From Clostridium beijerinckii HUN142 (GTDB taxonomy: Bacteria; Bacillota; Clostridia; Clostridiales; Clostridiaceae): a stretch of DNA of 64,000 nt. The stretch is from positions 138,490 through 202,489 of the forward strand of contig NZ_KK211335.1 of assembly GCF_000621745.1 (NCBI RefSeq). Reading direction: 5' to 3'. This document shows, one piece after another, positions 1 through 9,435 of this stretch (position 1 is its first letter; the number at the start of each line of letters is the position of its first letter). Made by a program: the position numbers and the translations under genes. Under the pieces are notes generated by a model. That model did no database searches. It was given only the letters and a program-made list of their open reading frames with translations, and was not told where the DNA came from.

Positions 1-1160
1 TGTGTGGAGCAGGCGTAGCATTTAAACTTGTAGAGGTTCTTTATGAGACTTTTAATATAGATAAAAGGGAATGCTATAAATTTATAGAATTTTTAGCAAT
101 AGCAACAGTTTGTGATGTTGTTGACCTAATAGATGAAAATAGGATATTCGTTAAAAAGGGATTAGAGCTTATTAATAGTACGACCAACTTAGGATTACAA
201 GAATTAATAAGAGAGTGCGAATTGACAGAAAAAACTTTATCAGTGTATCATCTTGGGTTCATTATAGGACCATGTATAAATGCTTCAGGAAGACTAGACT
301 CAGCTAAAAGAGGATTGGAATTATTGCTTTCGGATGACGAGGAAGAAGCAGTAAAGCTTGCAAAAGAGTTAGTTAGATTAAATGAAGAGAGAAAAGATAT
401 GACCATGAGAGGTGTTGAAGCTGCTGTTGAAATTATAGAAAAAAGTGGGATGGTAAATGATAAGGTATTTGTTATTTATATTCCGGATATACACGAAAGT
501 TTAGCGGGTATAATAGCAGGAAGAATAAAAGAAAAATATAATGTTCCAACTTTGGTTATAACAAAAGCAGAGAATGGAGTGAAGGGGTCTGGGAGATCAA
601 TAGAAGAATACAATATGTTTGAAGAGCTTATTAAGTGCAAAGATCTGCTTGAAAAATTTGGCGGTCATCCTATGGCAGCAGGTTTTTCTTTAAAGGAAGA
701 GAATATAGATGAATTTAGAAGAAGATTAAATGAAAATACAATTTTAAAAGACGAGGATTTATTGAGAAAAGTTACTATAGATTCGGTTTTGCCGATTGAT
801 GCTATAGACTACGATGTGATAAATGATTTGGAAAGATTAGAGCCTTTTGGTAAAGCAAATTCTAAACCATTGTTCGCTGAGAAAAATATTAATTTATTAA
901 GAGCAACAATACTTGGAAAGAATAGAAATGTACTGAAATTGAAACTGAAGACCAAGTTAAACAAAACTCTAGATGCCATTTATTTTGGGGATATTGAAAA
1001 ATTTGAAGAAGAAGTTAGCAATAAATATGGAAATGAAGAATTACAAAAACTTTATAATGGGGAATACAACCATGTAAATCTTGATTTAGTATTTTATCCA
1101 AGTATTAATGAATATAATGGTAATACGACTATCCAAATTGTAGTACAAAATTATAGGTAA
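1..1160 (+). CDS. recJ: RecJ-like single-strand DNA exonuclease, 3' part (5' end outside window)
   Basis: The open frame runs in from the left edge (first full codon at base 3), so only the C-terminal ~385 residues are present. An internal TTG at 222 could be mistaken for a start, but conserved coding continues upstream of it. Visible family marks are a DHH-type stretch ending in TVCDVVDLIDENR, the RecJ signature GPCINASGR, and a DHHA1 motif GGHPMAAGFS. The C-terminal part fits the nucleic-acid-binding region of the family. RecJ degrades single-stranded DNA 5' to 3' in mismatch and recombination repair. Clostridia carry several DHH/DHHA1 paralogs, so the exact paralog is less certain than the family. 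There is a 95-base gap before murG and no clear terminator. Confidence 0.85.
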   Translation, partial: CGAGVAFKLVEVLYETFNIDKRECYKFIEFLAIATVCDVVDLIDENRIFVKKGLELINSTTNLGLQELIRECELTEKTLSVYHLGFIIGPCINASGRLDSAKRGLELLLSDDEEEAVKLAKELVRLNEERKDMTMRGVEAAVEIIEKSGMVNDKVFVIYIPDIHESLAGIIAGRIKEKYNVPTLVITKAENGVKGSGRSIEEYNMFEELIKCKDLLEKFGGHPMAAGFSLKEENIDEFRRRLNENTILKDEDLLRKVTIDSVLPIDAIDYDVINDLERLEPFGKANSKPLFAEKNINLLRATILGKNRNVLKLKLKTKLNKTLDAIYFGDIEKFEEEVSNKYGNEELQKLYNGEYNHVNLDLVFYPSINEYNGNTTIQIVVQNYR

Positions 1161-1255
1161 AAGTATAAAGTTTTAGGTTAAGTATAGAAAGATGTTATAA
1201 ACTTAAGATTACATAGTAAAAATTTTGAGTTATTACCAGGAAAGGATGATAGTTT

Positions 1256-2326
1256 TTGGCTAAGTATAAAATAATAATGACCGGGGGAGGAACTGCTGGT
1301 CATGTTACCCCTAATTTAGCACTGGTTCCTAAATTAAAACAAAAAGGTTTTGAGATAAAATATATTGGAAGTGTTGATGGCATTGAAAAAGAAATAATAA
1401 CTAAAAACAATATACCTTTTTTCGGAATTTCATGTGGAAAATTACGAAGATATTTTGATGTGAAAAATTTTACTGATCCATTTAAAATTTTAAAAGGCAT
1501 TGCTCAAGCTCTAAAAATATTATCTAAAGAAAAACCAGATGTGATTTTTTCAAAAGGTGGTTTTGTAGCTGTTCCAGTTGTAATAGCAGCATCTATAAAA
1601 AAAATACCAGTAGTGGCGCATGAATCAGATATGACGCCAGGACTTGCAAATAAACTTTCAGCACCATTTTGCGATAAATTGTGTGTCACATTTAGAGAAA
1701 GTCTAAAGTTTATAAAGGATAATAAAGGGGTACTTACAGGAAGCCCAATCAGAGAAGAAATACTTAATGGAGATAAGGCTAGGGGGAAAAAAATATGTGG
1801 ATTTTCTGATAGCAAAGAAATTCTATTTATTATGGGAGGAAGCCTAGGTTCTAAACTTATAAATGAAGAAGTAAGAAAAAATCTAGACAAACTTTTAAAA
1901 GATTTCAATATAATTCATATCTGCGGAAAAGGTAATGTAGATAAAAATTTTATAAATAAAAATGGATATAAGCAATTTGAATATGTAAGTGAAGAATTGC
2001 CAGACCTTATGAAAGCTTGTGATTATATAATTTCAAGAGCGGGAGCTAATTCCATATTTGAATTCTTAGCATTAAAAAAACCGACACTATTAATACCACT
2101 TTCTAAAAAAGCAAGCAGAGGTGACCAAATATTAAATGCCAAGTCATTTGAAAAAGAAGGATATTCACTAATGCTGCAAGAAGAAGAAATTAATAAAAAT
2201 ATATTATATGAAAAAGTCCTTGAACTAAAAAAAAGAAAACAAGAATTAATTAGCAATATGGAAAAGAGTCAAGCTAAAAGCGGTGTTGAAGCAATAATAA
2301 ACGTATTATTAAGAAGTATAAGATAA
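1256..2326 (+). CDS. murG: MurG, lipid II-forming N-acetylglucosaminyltransferase
   Basis: This 356-residue protein has the usual MurG length. It opens with the donor/acceptor loop GGGTAGHVTPNLAL and has the second glycine-rich loop MGGSLGSKLINE near residue 195. It also has the C-terminal UDP-GlcNAc-binding stretch ISRAGANSIFEFLALKKP (about 260-277). MurG transfers GlcNAc from UDP-GlcNAc to undecaprenyl-PP-MurNAc-pentapeptide on the inner membrane face, the last cytoplasmic step of peptidoglycan precursor synthesis. The start is TTG: the nearby ATG at 1247 in another frame stops at once, and the AGGAAAGGA ribosome site lies just upstream. The gene sits alone rather than in a division/cell-wall cluster. 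Confidence 0.93.
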   Translation: MAKYKIIMTGGGTAGHVTPNLALVPKLKQKGFEIKYIGSVDGIEKEIITKNNIPFFGISCGKLRRYFDVKNFTDPFKILKGIAQALKILSKEKPDVIFSKGGFVAVPVVIAASIKKIPVVAHESDMTPGLANKLSAPFCDKLCVTFRESLKFIKDNKGVLTGSPIREEILNGDKARGKKICGFSDSKEILFIMGGSLGSKLINEEVRKNLDKLLKDFNIIHICGKGNVDKNFINKNGYKQFEYVSEELPDLMKACDYIISRAGANSIFEFLALKKPTLLIPLSKKASRGDQILNAKSFEKEGYSLMLQEEEINKNILYEKVLELKKRKQELISNMEKSQAKSGVEAIINVLLRSIR

Positions 2327-2387
2327 AAAAATAATTTATTGGACTTATAATTATTATTTAAAAAAGTACAAATTATACAATCAAATC

Positions 2388-2415
2388 TTGCAAAAAAAAA
2401 TATGTGAGATATAAT
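2388..2415 (+). promoter_or_regulatory. Candidate SigA promoter of the flavodoxin gene
   Basis: TTGCAA (2388-2393) and TATAAT (2410-2415) are separated by 16 bases, a near-consensus vegetative promoter. It lies about 65 bases upstream of the flavodoxin start in the gap after murG. No other good promoter is visible in this gap. Confidence 0.6.
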
Positions 2416-2482
2416 AAAAGGGTAAGTTCATTTTAGTGAAAACATAAGTTAATTATTTAACAAGAAGATGAGGTGCATTTCA

Positions 2483-2914
2483 ATGAAAAAAGTTTCAATC
2501 ATTTATTGGAGTTGTGGAGGAAATATAGAAGCACTTGCGAATGCTATGGCAGATGGTGCTAGAGCGCAAGGCGCAGAAGTAACTGTAAAGCACGTTGCAG
2601 ATGCCACAGTAGAAGATGTTTTAGAAGCTGATTCTATTGCTTTTGGAAGCCCAGCAGTAGATGCCACTAAAATTGAACAAGAGGAAATGAAACCATTTTT
2701 AGATCAATTACAAAACTATAGAGATGTAAATAAAAATAAAAATTGTATTTTATTTGCAACTTACGGGTGGATTGAAGATACTTTCATGAAGTTATGGAAA
2801 GATGAAATATCATCTTATGGTTTTAATGTAATTGGAGATTTAGCAATTAAAGATTCACCAACTAAAACACAGGCAAACATTATTAAACAATTAGGAAAAA
2901 AACTAGTTAATTAA
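2483..2914 (+). CDS. Flavodoxin
   Basis: A 143-residue short-chain flavodoxin. The N-terminal MKKVSIIYWSCGGNIEALA is the FMN phosphate-binding loop, though the usual S/T-rich TGNTE form is replaced by SCGGNIE. FGSPAVDA and FATYGW match the loops that flank the isoalloxazine ring. It would carry electrons in place of ferredoxin, and the pyruvate:ferredoxin oxidoreductase gene directly downstream suggests that as a partner. The start at 2483 is preferred over an in-frame ATG at 2468, because the ribosome site AGGTG (2471-2475) lies between them at proper spacing. It has its own likely promoter at 2388-2415 and is separated from nifJ by 152 bases. Confidence 0.88.
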   Translation: MKKVSIIYWSCGGNIEALANAMADGARAQGAEVTVKHVADATVEDVLEADSIAFGSPAVDATKIEQEEMKPFLDQLQNYRDVNKNKNCILFATYGWIEDTFMKLWKDEISSYGFNVIGDLAIKDSPTKTQANIIKQLGKKLVN

Positions 2915-3066
2915 TATAAGGTTTGTCATATTGTTTCGTGTGTCTAATGTTAAAAAATCTCTTAAGCTAAATATTAATATGTTTATTAGGTGGTCTTTAA
3001 GACTAACTTATATAATAAATTTAAATTACTAATTTATGTTTAAAATTAGAAAGAGGGGTCAACGCG

Positions 3067-6000
3067 ATGAGAAAAATGAAAACTATGGACGGTAATACTG
3101 CAGCAGCTCATATATCTTATGCATTTACAGAAGTTTCTGCAATATTCCCAATTACACCATCATCACCAATGGCAGAACATGTAGATGAATGGGTAGCACA
3201 AGGAAGAAAGAACATATTTGGACAACCTGTAAAAGTTATGGAAATGCAATCAGAAGCTGGAGCAGCTGGTGCAGTTCACGGATCTTTACAAGCTGGAGCT
3301 TTAACAACAACTTATACAGCTTCACAAGGTTTATTATTAATGATACCAAACATGTACAAAATTTCTGGTGAAATGTTACCAGGAGTATTCCACGTATCAG
3401 CTAGAGCATTAGCTACTTCTGCTTTAAACATATTTGGAGATCACCAAGATGTTATGGCAGCAAGACAAACTGGTTTTGCAATGCTTGCAGAAGGATCAGT
3501 TCAAGAAGTTATGGATTTAGCAGCGGTTGCTCATTTAACTGCTATTAAAACAAGAATTCCATTCTTAAACTTCTTTGATGGATTCAGAACTTCTCATGAA
3601 GTACAAAAAATTGAAGTTTTAGAATATGATGAATTAGCAAACTTACTTGACTGGGATTCAGTTAAAGCTTTCAGAGAAAGAGCATTAAACCCAAATCATC
3701 CTGTAACTAGAGGAACTGCTCAAAATGCAGATATCTATTTCCAAGAAAGAGAATCTGTTAATAAATTCTATAATGAATTACCAGAAACAGTTGAAAATTA
3801 CATGGCTGAAATCACTAAGTTAACTGGTAGAGAATATCATTGTTTCGATTACTATGGAGCACCAGATGCTGATAGAGTAATTATAGCTATGGGTTCTGCT
3901 ACAGACGTTTGTGAAGAAACTATAGATTACTTAAATGCTAATGGACAAAAAGTTGGTGTTATTAAAGTAAGATTATTCAGACCATTCTCAAATGAAAGAT
4001 TATTAGCTGCTATTCCAAAGACAGTTAAGAAAATTGCTGTTTTAGATAGAACTAAGGAACCAGGATCAACTGGAGAACCATTATACTTAGATGTAAGAAA
4101 TGCATTCTATGGACAAGCTGATGCACCAATTATTGTTGGTGGAAGATTCGGTTTAGGTTCAAAAGATCCAAATCCAGGACATATTGCTGCAGTTTACGCT
4201 AACTTAGCACAAGCTACACCAAAGAATGGATTCACAATCGGAATCGTTGATGACGTTACAAATACTTCATTAGAAGTAACTGAAGATATAGATGCAACTC
4301 CAGAAGGAACTACATCTTGTAAGTTCTGGGGATTAGGATCAGATGGTACTGTTGGAGCAAACAAGAGTGCAATCAAGATTATTGGAGATAATACAGACAT
4401 GTATGCTCAAGCATATTTCTTCTATGATTCAAAGAAATCAGGAGGAATTACTGTATCTCACTTAAGATTTGGTAAGAAAGCAATTAAGTCACCATACTTA
4501 ATAAACAAAGCAGACTTTGTTTCATGTTCTAACCAATCATACATTCACAAATACAATGTACTTGAAGGATTAAAACCAGGTTCTACTTTCTTATTAAATA
4601 CTATCTGGACTCCAGAAGATTTAGAAGAAAAATTACCAGCTGCATATAAGAGATTCTTAGCAAACAACAACATTAAGTTCTACACTATCAATGCTGTAGG
4701 TATTGCTCAAGAAATCGGTCTTGGTGGAAGAATCAACATGATAATGCAATCAGCTTTCTTCAAGTTAGCTAACATTATTCCAGTTGAAGATGCTATTAAA
4801 CACTTAAAAGATTCAGTTGTAACTTCTTATGGTAAGAAGGGTGAAAAAGTTGTTAATATGAACAACGCTGCTATAGACAAGGGCGTTGAATCAATTGTTG
4901 CAATAAATATTCCAGAAGCTTGGAAGACAGTTGCAGATGACGAAGTAGAAGAAGTTAAGCATGCTACAAAATTCGTTAAAGATATAGTTATTCCAATGAA
5001 CAGACAAGAAGGAGATCAACTTCCAGTTTCAGCATTTGCAGGTATGGAAGATGGTACTTTTGAAAATGGTACTGCTGCTTTCGAAAAGAGAGGAATTGCA
5101 GTAAATGTTCCTGAATGGGATTCAGAAAAGTGTATCCAATGTAACCAATGTTCAATGGTATGTCCACATGCTTCTATAAGACCATTCTTATTAACTGAAG
5201 CAGAAAAAAATGCTGCACCAAGTGCAAATAAAGCTGTGGCTGCAAAAGCATTAAAGACAGAAGAACCATTATTCTATACAATGGGTGTAACACCACTTGA
5301 TTGTGCAGGTTGTGGAAATTGTGCTCAAATATGTCCAGCACCAGGAAAAGCATTAGTTATGAAGCCACAAGAATCTCAACATGACCAAATAGAAGCTTGG
5401 GATTACTTAACTCATGATATATCAGCTAAGAAGAACCCAATGAACAAGAAGACAGTTAAAGGTAGCCAATTTGAGCAACCATTACTTGAGTTCTCAGGAG
5501 CTTGTGCAGGTTGTGGAGAAACTCCATATGTTAAAGCTATAACTCAATTAGTTGGTGATAGAATGATGGTTGCTAATGCAACTGGATGTACATCAATTTG
5601 GGGAGGATCAGCTCCTTCAACTCCATACACTAAGAATAAAAATGGACATGGTCCAGCTTGGGCTAATTCATTATTCGAAGATAATGCTGAATACGGATTA
5701 GGTATGTTCTTAGGAGTTAAGGCTATAAGAGAAAGATTAGCTGAAAAAGCTGAAGCTGCTATAGCTGCAAATGATCCAGCAAAAGCTGAATTACAAGAAT
5801 GGTTAGATAATATAGATGAAGGTGAAGGAACTAGAGAAAGAGCTGATAAATTAACAGCTGCTTTAGAAGCATCTAACACTGAATTAGCTAAAGAAATATT
5901 AGCTGAAAAAGACTACTTCGTTAAGAGATCACAATGGATCTTCGGAGGAGACGGATGGGCTTACGATATCGGATACGGTGGAGTTGACCATGTATTAGCT

Positions 6001-6576
6001 TCAGGAGAAGATGTAAATATATTAGTAGTAGATACAGAAGTTTACTCAAACACTGGTGGCCAATCATCTAAATCTACTCCAACTGCTGCAATCGCTAAGT
6101 TTGCTGCAAGTGGTAAGAAGACTAAGAAGAAAGATCTTGGAATGATGGCTATGAGTTATGGTTATGTATATGTAGCTCAAATTAACATGGGTGCTGATAA
6201 GAACCAAGTTATGAAAGCTATTGCAGAAGCTGAAGCTTACAAAGGACCATCATTAATAATAGCTTATGCACCATGTATCAACCATGGATTAAGAATTGGT
6301 ATGGGTAACAGCCAAGAAGAAGCTAAGAGAGCTAGTGCATGTGGATATTGGCAAACATATAGATTCAACCCAGAATTAAAAGATGCTGGAAAGAATCCAT
6401 TTACATTAGACTCAAAAGAACCAACTGCAGACTTCAAGGAATTCTTAATGGGAGAAGTAAGATACTCTTCACTTGCTAAGGCATTCCCAGAACAAGCTGA
6501 TGCTTTATTTGAAAAGACTAAGAAAGATGCTATGGAAAGATTAGAAGGATACAAGAAATTAGCTAATCAACAATAG
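3067..6576 (+). CDS. nifJ: Pyruvate:ferredoxin (flavodoxin) oxidoreductase, single-chain
   Basis: At 1169 residues this is the full-length fused form. The order is an N-terminal pyruvate-binding domain (ITPSSPMAEH near 27), a gamma-like domain, then a two-cluster ferredoxin domain with CIQCNQCSMVCPHAS (from about 689) and CAGCGNCAQICPAPGK (from about 746). The C-terminal ThDP domain has CAGCGETPYVK and GGDGWAYDIGYGG. The enzyme oxidises pyruvate with CoA to acetyl-CoA and CO2 and reduces ferredoxin or flavodoxin, the central step of clostridial fermentation. Codons are strongly biased to a small set (AGA, TTA, CCA), as in highly expressed genes. The ribosome site is GAGGGG at -8. A TATAAT lies at 3011-3016 without a clear -35. 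A strong terminator follows. Confidence 0.97.
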   Translation: MRKMKTMDGNTAAAHISYAFTEVSAIFPITPSSPMAEHVDEWVAQGRKNIFGQPVKVMEMQSEAGAAGAVHGSLQAGALTTTYTASQGLLLMIPNMYKISGEMLPGVFHVSARALATSALNIFGDHQDVMAARQTGFAMLAEGSVQEVMDLAAVAHLTAIKTRIPFLNFFDGFRTSHEVQKIEVLEYDELANLLDWDSVKAFRERALNPNHPVTRGTAQNADIYFQERESVNKFYNELPETVENYMAEITKLTGREYHCFDYYGAPDADRVIIAMGSATDVCEETIDYLNANGQKVGVIKVRLFRPFSNERLLAAIPKTVKKIAVLDRTKEPGSTGEPLYLDVRNAFYGQADAPIIVGGRFGLGSKDPNPGHIAAVYANLAQATPKNGFTIGIVDDVTNTSLEVTEDIDATPEGTTSCKFWGLGSDGTVGANKSAIKIIGDNTDMYAQAYFFYDSKKSGGITVSHLRFGKKAIKSPYLINKADFVSCSNQSYIHKYNVLEGLKPGSTFLLNTIWTPEDLEEKLPAAYKRFLANNNIKFYTINAVGIAQEIGLGGRINMIMQSAFFKLANIIPVEDAIKHLKDSVVTSYGKKGEKVVNMNNAAIDKGVESIVAINIPEAWKTVADDEVEEVKHATKFVKDIVIPMNRQEGDQLPVSAFAGMEDGTFENGTAAFEKRGIAVNVPEWDSEKCIQCNQCSMVCPHASIRPFLLTEAEKNAAPSANKAVAAKALKTEEPLFYTMGVTPLDCAGCGNCAQICPAPGKALVMKPQESQHDQIEAWDYLTHDISAKKNPMNKKTVKGSQFEQPLLEFSGACAGCGETPYVKAITQLVGDRMMVANATGCTSIWGGSAPSTPYTKNKNGHGPAWANSLFEDNAEYGLGMFLGVKAIRERLAEKAEAAIAANDPAKAELQEWLDNIDEGEGTRERADKLTAALEASNTELAKEILAEKDYFVKRSQWIFGGDGWAYDIGYGGVDHVLASGEDVNILVVDTEVYSNTGGQSSKSTPTAAIAKFAASGKKTKKKDLGMMAMSYGYVYVAQINMGADKNQVMKAIAEAEAYKGPSLIIAYAPCINHGLRIGMGNSQEEAKRASACGYWQTYRFNPELKDAGKNPFTLDSKEPTADFKEFLMGEVRYSSLAKAFPEQADALFEKTKKDAMERLEGYKKLANQQ

Positions 6577-6610
6577 TAATTAAAATATTGAAATAACTAA
6601 ATTTGCGCGA

Positions 6611-6664
6611 AAAGAGGAGTCACTTCTTTGTAGAAATTATTCTATAGGAAGTGGCTCCTTTTTT
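6611..6664 (+). terminator. Rho-independent terminator after nifJ
   Basis: AGGAGTCACTTC (6615-6626) pairs with GAAGTGGCTCCT (6648-6659) through 12 positions with one G-U pair. The flanking A and T runs extend the stem, and it ends in a T tract (6659-6664). Confidence 0.9.
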
Positions 6665-7073
6665 GATTCTTTAGGAAATTATGATGCAGTTAAATTTGTG
6701 AACGAGGTACTTCTTATGTGTAAAAAATCTTCTGCTTCACAGTCGTTTGGGATTTTGTCCTTAGAAAAGCTGAATATATGTGCTACAACAATAAAATCAC
6801 ATTCAAAAAGCGTATATATTAGATACATGATTATCTATAGAATCCAGAAAATTAATTATAGTGTATATAAATATTACATAACATAAATTTCATTTCTATA
6901 TAAAATGTTTTGTCTTTTATGACCTATAATTTGGATGGAATTTCGAAGAATTGAATTTTTTAAACGTAAATAGCTAATATTTATTGAAATTACGCTACAA
7001 TTTTTTTATTTAAGGGTTTTAATTTTTATCATTTAAGGGTAAAATTAATTAAGAACCAAAAGGAGGTTGAAAC
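6665..7073. other. Non-coding stretch between nifJ terminator and DUF1292 gene
   Basis: About 410 AT-rich bases. A 62-codon frame starting GTG at 6698 has no ribosome site and no family resemblance, so I do not call it a gene. Two short copies of ATTTAAGGGT (near 7010 and 7031) are the only repetition I see. The last 15 bases hold the AGGAGG site of the next gene. Confidence 0.5.
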
Positions 7074-7409
7074 ATGGAAAAAGATTTAGAAAAATGTGGA
7101 TGCAATAGTGAAGAAGGAAATTGTGGATGCGGTGGGCATAACCATGATGAAGGTCATGAATGCGGATGTGGCTGCAATGATGAAGAAAACTTCGTTATAG
7201 ATTTAGAAGATGAAAATGGAAATGTAGTTACATGCCCTATAATCGATGAATTTGAATGCGAAGGGAAAGCATATTATTTAGCTCAAAATCCAGAAGAAGA
7301 TTCAGTTTATCTTTTCAGATTAGATGAAGATGAACTTGTTGTTCCGGATGAGGAAGAATTTGATAGAGTATCAGCTTATTATCAAAACGAGTTAGTAGGC
7401 GAAGAATAA
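7074..7409 (+). CDS. DUF1292 family acidic protein with Cys/His-rich head
   Basis: A 111-residue protein. Residues ~38-108 (VIDLEDENGNVVTCPIIDEF, then YYLAQNPEEDSVYLFR) match the DUF1292/YrzB family found across Firmicutes, whose function is unknown. The N-terminal ~35 residues are unusual: CGC, CGCGGHNHDEGH and CGCGC form a glycine-, cysteine- and histidine-rich segment that looks able to bind metal. AGGAGG lies at perfect spacing (7061-7066). The gene stands alone with its own terminator. In many Firmicutes DUF1292 genes sit near yrrK/alaS, but that context is absent here. Confidence 0.85.
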   Translation: MEKDLEKCGCNSEEGNCGCGGHNHDEGHECGCGCNDEENFVIDLEDENGNVVTCPIIDEFECEGKAYYLAQNPEEDSVYLFRLDEDELVVPDEEEFDRVSAYYQNELVGEE

Positions 7410-7413
7410 AAAA

Positions 7414-7449
7414 TAAAAGGCTTTAGTAATTTATTACTAAGGTCTTTTA
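7414..7449 (+). terminator. Terminator after DUF1292 gene
   Basis: AAAAGGCTTTAGTAA (7415-7429) pairs with TTACTAAGGTCTTTT (7434-7448), with two G-U pairs and a T-rich 3' side. Confidence 0.8.
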
Positions 7450-7614
7450 TTTAATGTGTCTTAGGGACATTAAATAAAATAACAAGTGAATCTGCCAAGC
7501 CTATTTTCCATCATATCGGAAGGTCGACTCGCTATGAGAACAATCTGCTTCATTGTCTGATGAAAAATAATCATTGCATTTTTTGACTTGTTATTTTCAT
7601 TCATGTCCATTAAA
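7449..7614. repeat. Large imperfect palindromic element (possible MITE-like or structured RNA element)
   Basis: An outer arm from 7449 to 7487 (ATTTAAT..GACAT..AAT..AAAATAACAAGT) recurs inverted at 7586-7614 with small gaps. A second inverted pair lies inside: ATTTTCCATCA (7503-7513) with TGATGAAAAAT (7558-7568). The core (7488-7557) is notably less AT-rich than its surroundings, with GGAAGGTCGACTCGCTATG. No reading frame fills it. The shape fits a small non-autonomous mobile or interspersed palindromic element, or a folded RNA. Copy number cannot be judged from this window, where I see a single copy. Confidence 0.5.
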
Positions 7615-7739
7615 TATTCCATATTGTTTACAATTCAATATATTAATGATATATTTTTATTATGTGACAAAAGAATATACAAATGAATTAGAACATTTTT
7701 CACGATTCATTTTAAGGTCAAAATTGGAGGGAAAAAGCA

Positions 7740-8933
7740 ATGCAATTATCTAAAAAAGCGGGGAATATCACACCATCAATTACATTAGCAATTACAGCTA
7801 AAGCTAATGAACTAAAAAGTCAAGGCGTTGATGTAGTAAGTTTTGGAGCAGGGGAACCAGATTTTAATACACCAGAAAACATAATTCAAGCAGCTATAAA
7901 AGCGATGTATGATGGGAAAACTAAATACACTCCAGCAGGAGGTTTGTTAGAATTAAAAACTACTATATGTAGTAAGTTTAAGAAAGATAATAACTTAGAT
8001 TATAAGCCAAATCAAATAATAATTTCTACAGGTGCAAAGCAATGTCTTGCAAATGTATTTATGGCAACTTTGAATCCGGGGGATGAAGTGTTAATTCCTG
8101 TACCATATTGGGTTAGTTACCCTGAATTAGTGAAGTTAGCTGATGGAGTTCCGGTATTTGTTGAAACATTAAAGGAGAATAATTATAAATATACAGTTGC
8201 TGATTTAGAAAAGGCTTTAACTAGTAAAACTAAAGCACTTTTATTAAATAGCCCTAATAATCCGACAGGAACAATTTATCACGAAGAGGAATTGTTGGAA
8301 ATTGCTAGTTTTGCAAAAGAACATGATTTGCTAATCATATCAGATGAAATTTATGAGAAGTTAATATATGATGGGGAAAAACACATAAGTATAGCAGCAT
8401 TAAATGAGGATGCATATGAAAGAACTATAGTAATAAACGGTGTTTCAAAAACATATGCAATGACTGGGTGGAGATTAGGATATGCAGCAGCAAGTGAAAG
8501 TATAACTAAACTTATGACAAGCATTCAAAGTCATATGACATCTAATGTTAATACAATAGCTCAATATGCTGCAATAGAAGCATTAAACGGACCAATAGAA
8601 GATTTAAATAATATGATTAAAGAATTTGAAAATAGAAGAAATTTCATGATATATAAATTGGAAAAATTAAATGAAATATCAATTATAAAACCTAATGGTG
8701 CCTTTTATATAATGGTTAATATATCTTCGTACTTAAACACTACATTTAAGGATCAAACTATTAATAACTCTGTAGATTTTGCAAAAGTATTGTTAGAAGA
8801 AGAGAAAGTTGCTGTAATACCAGGCGCTGGGTTCGGTTTAGATGATTATATAAGATTATCATATGCGACATCTATGGATATAATAGAGACTGGAATAGAT
8901 AGAATTTCAACATTCTTAAGTAAAATTAAATAA
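7740..8933 (+). CDS. Class I/II pyridoxal-phosphate aminotransferase, aspartate-aminotransferase type
   Basis: A 397-residue fold-type I aminotransferase of the Bacillus AspB/Thermus type. Seen are the N-terminal FGAGEPDFNTP loop, NSPNNPTGT, SDEIYEKL, and the PLP-lysine motif NGVSKTYAMTGWRLGY with the lysine near residue 237. The C-terminal RLSYATS holds the carboxylate-binding arginine. It most likely moves amino groups between aspartate (or an aromatic or other amino acid) and 2-oxoglutarate. Substrate choice cannot be read from sequence alone. The ribosome site GGAGGG precedes the ATG. It is monocistronic, with the palindromic element upstream and a 500-base gap downstream. Confidence 0.9.
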   Translation: MQLSKKAGNITPSITLAITAKANELKSQGVDVVSFGAGEPDFNTPENIIQAAIKAMYDGKTKYTPAGGLLELKTTICSKFKKDNNLDYKPNQIIISTGAKQCLANVFMATLNPGDEVLIPVPYWVSYPELVKLADGVPVFVETLKENNYKYTVADLEKALTSKTKALLLNSPNNPTGTIYHEEELLEIASFAKEHDLLIISDEIYEKLIYDGEKHISIAALNEDAYERTIVINGVSKTYAMTGWRLGYAAASESITKLMTSIQSHMTSNVNTIAQYAAIEALNGPIEDLNNMIKEFENRRNFMIYKLEKLNEISIIKPNGAFYIMVNISSYLNTTFKDQTINNSVDFAKVLLEEEKVAVIPGAGFGLDDYIRLSYATSMDIIETGIDRISTFLSKIK

Positions 8934-9435
8934 TGAATTGCTTTACTGATATGTATATCAGTTGAAGTTAGGTGAATACTTATTTCAATGAGCTGTAAAA
9001 TTTCACTGGAAAGCACTAAATGGCAGGTTGTCACCATTTATGAATATTCCCAATATTTATTGTGACAAGTAAAATGTAATGATCTGTTATTAAGTGTTTT
9101 CAACAGTTCATATTAAAATATTACTCTAAAAATATGTATATAATTTTTATTCTATATTAATACTAAACAATAGAAAATATTGAATCCATTATTTCATTAG
9201 AAGAAATTTTATGCAGAAGATATAATATCATTTAATTATATATATTGCAATAATAAAGTTAAATTTAGAACTCTAGTAAACCAATTATTCAATTAAAGCT
9301 AGAATGTAGAAACTTAATTGCAATGTATAATATGCGAATAATATTTAGTTCTAAGCACTTAATAATTTAAGATAAAAGTTAAATAATATATTTAAGTGTT
9401 AAGAATTAAATATTAAAAAGGTAGGTATTTGTGTT
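8934..9435. other. Long AT-rich intergenic region
   Basis: A near-perfect 8-bp hairpin (ACTGATAT/ATATCAGT, 8945-8962) follows the aminotransferase but has no T tract, so it is a doubtful terminator. The remaining ~470 bases are very AT-rich. I see no frame, RNA gene or repeat in them beyond the ribosome site of the next gene at its end. Confidence 0.4.

Noticed and set aside
222..1160. Start of recJ at the TTG at 222
   Set aside because: Clear RecJ-family coding sequence continues upstream in the same frame to the edge of the window.
1300..2256. Minus-strand frames across murG and many other genes
   Set aside because: They mirror well-supported + strand genes, lack ribosome sites and show no family features. 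All real genes found are on the + strand.
6698..6886. 62-codon frame between nifJ and the DUF1292 gene
   Set aside because: GTG start without a ribosome site, no family resemblance, and it lies in AT-rich spacer directly behind a terminator.
8945..8962. Terminator after the class I aminotransferase
   Set aside because: The 8-bp hairpin is followed by mixed sequence, not a T tract, and is AT-rich and weak.
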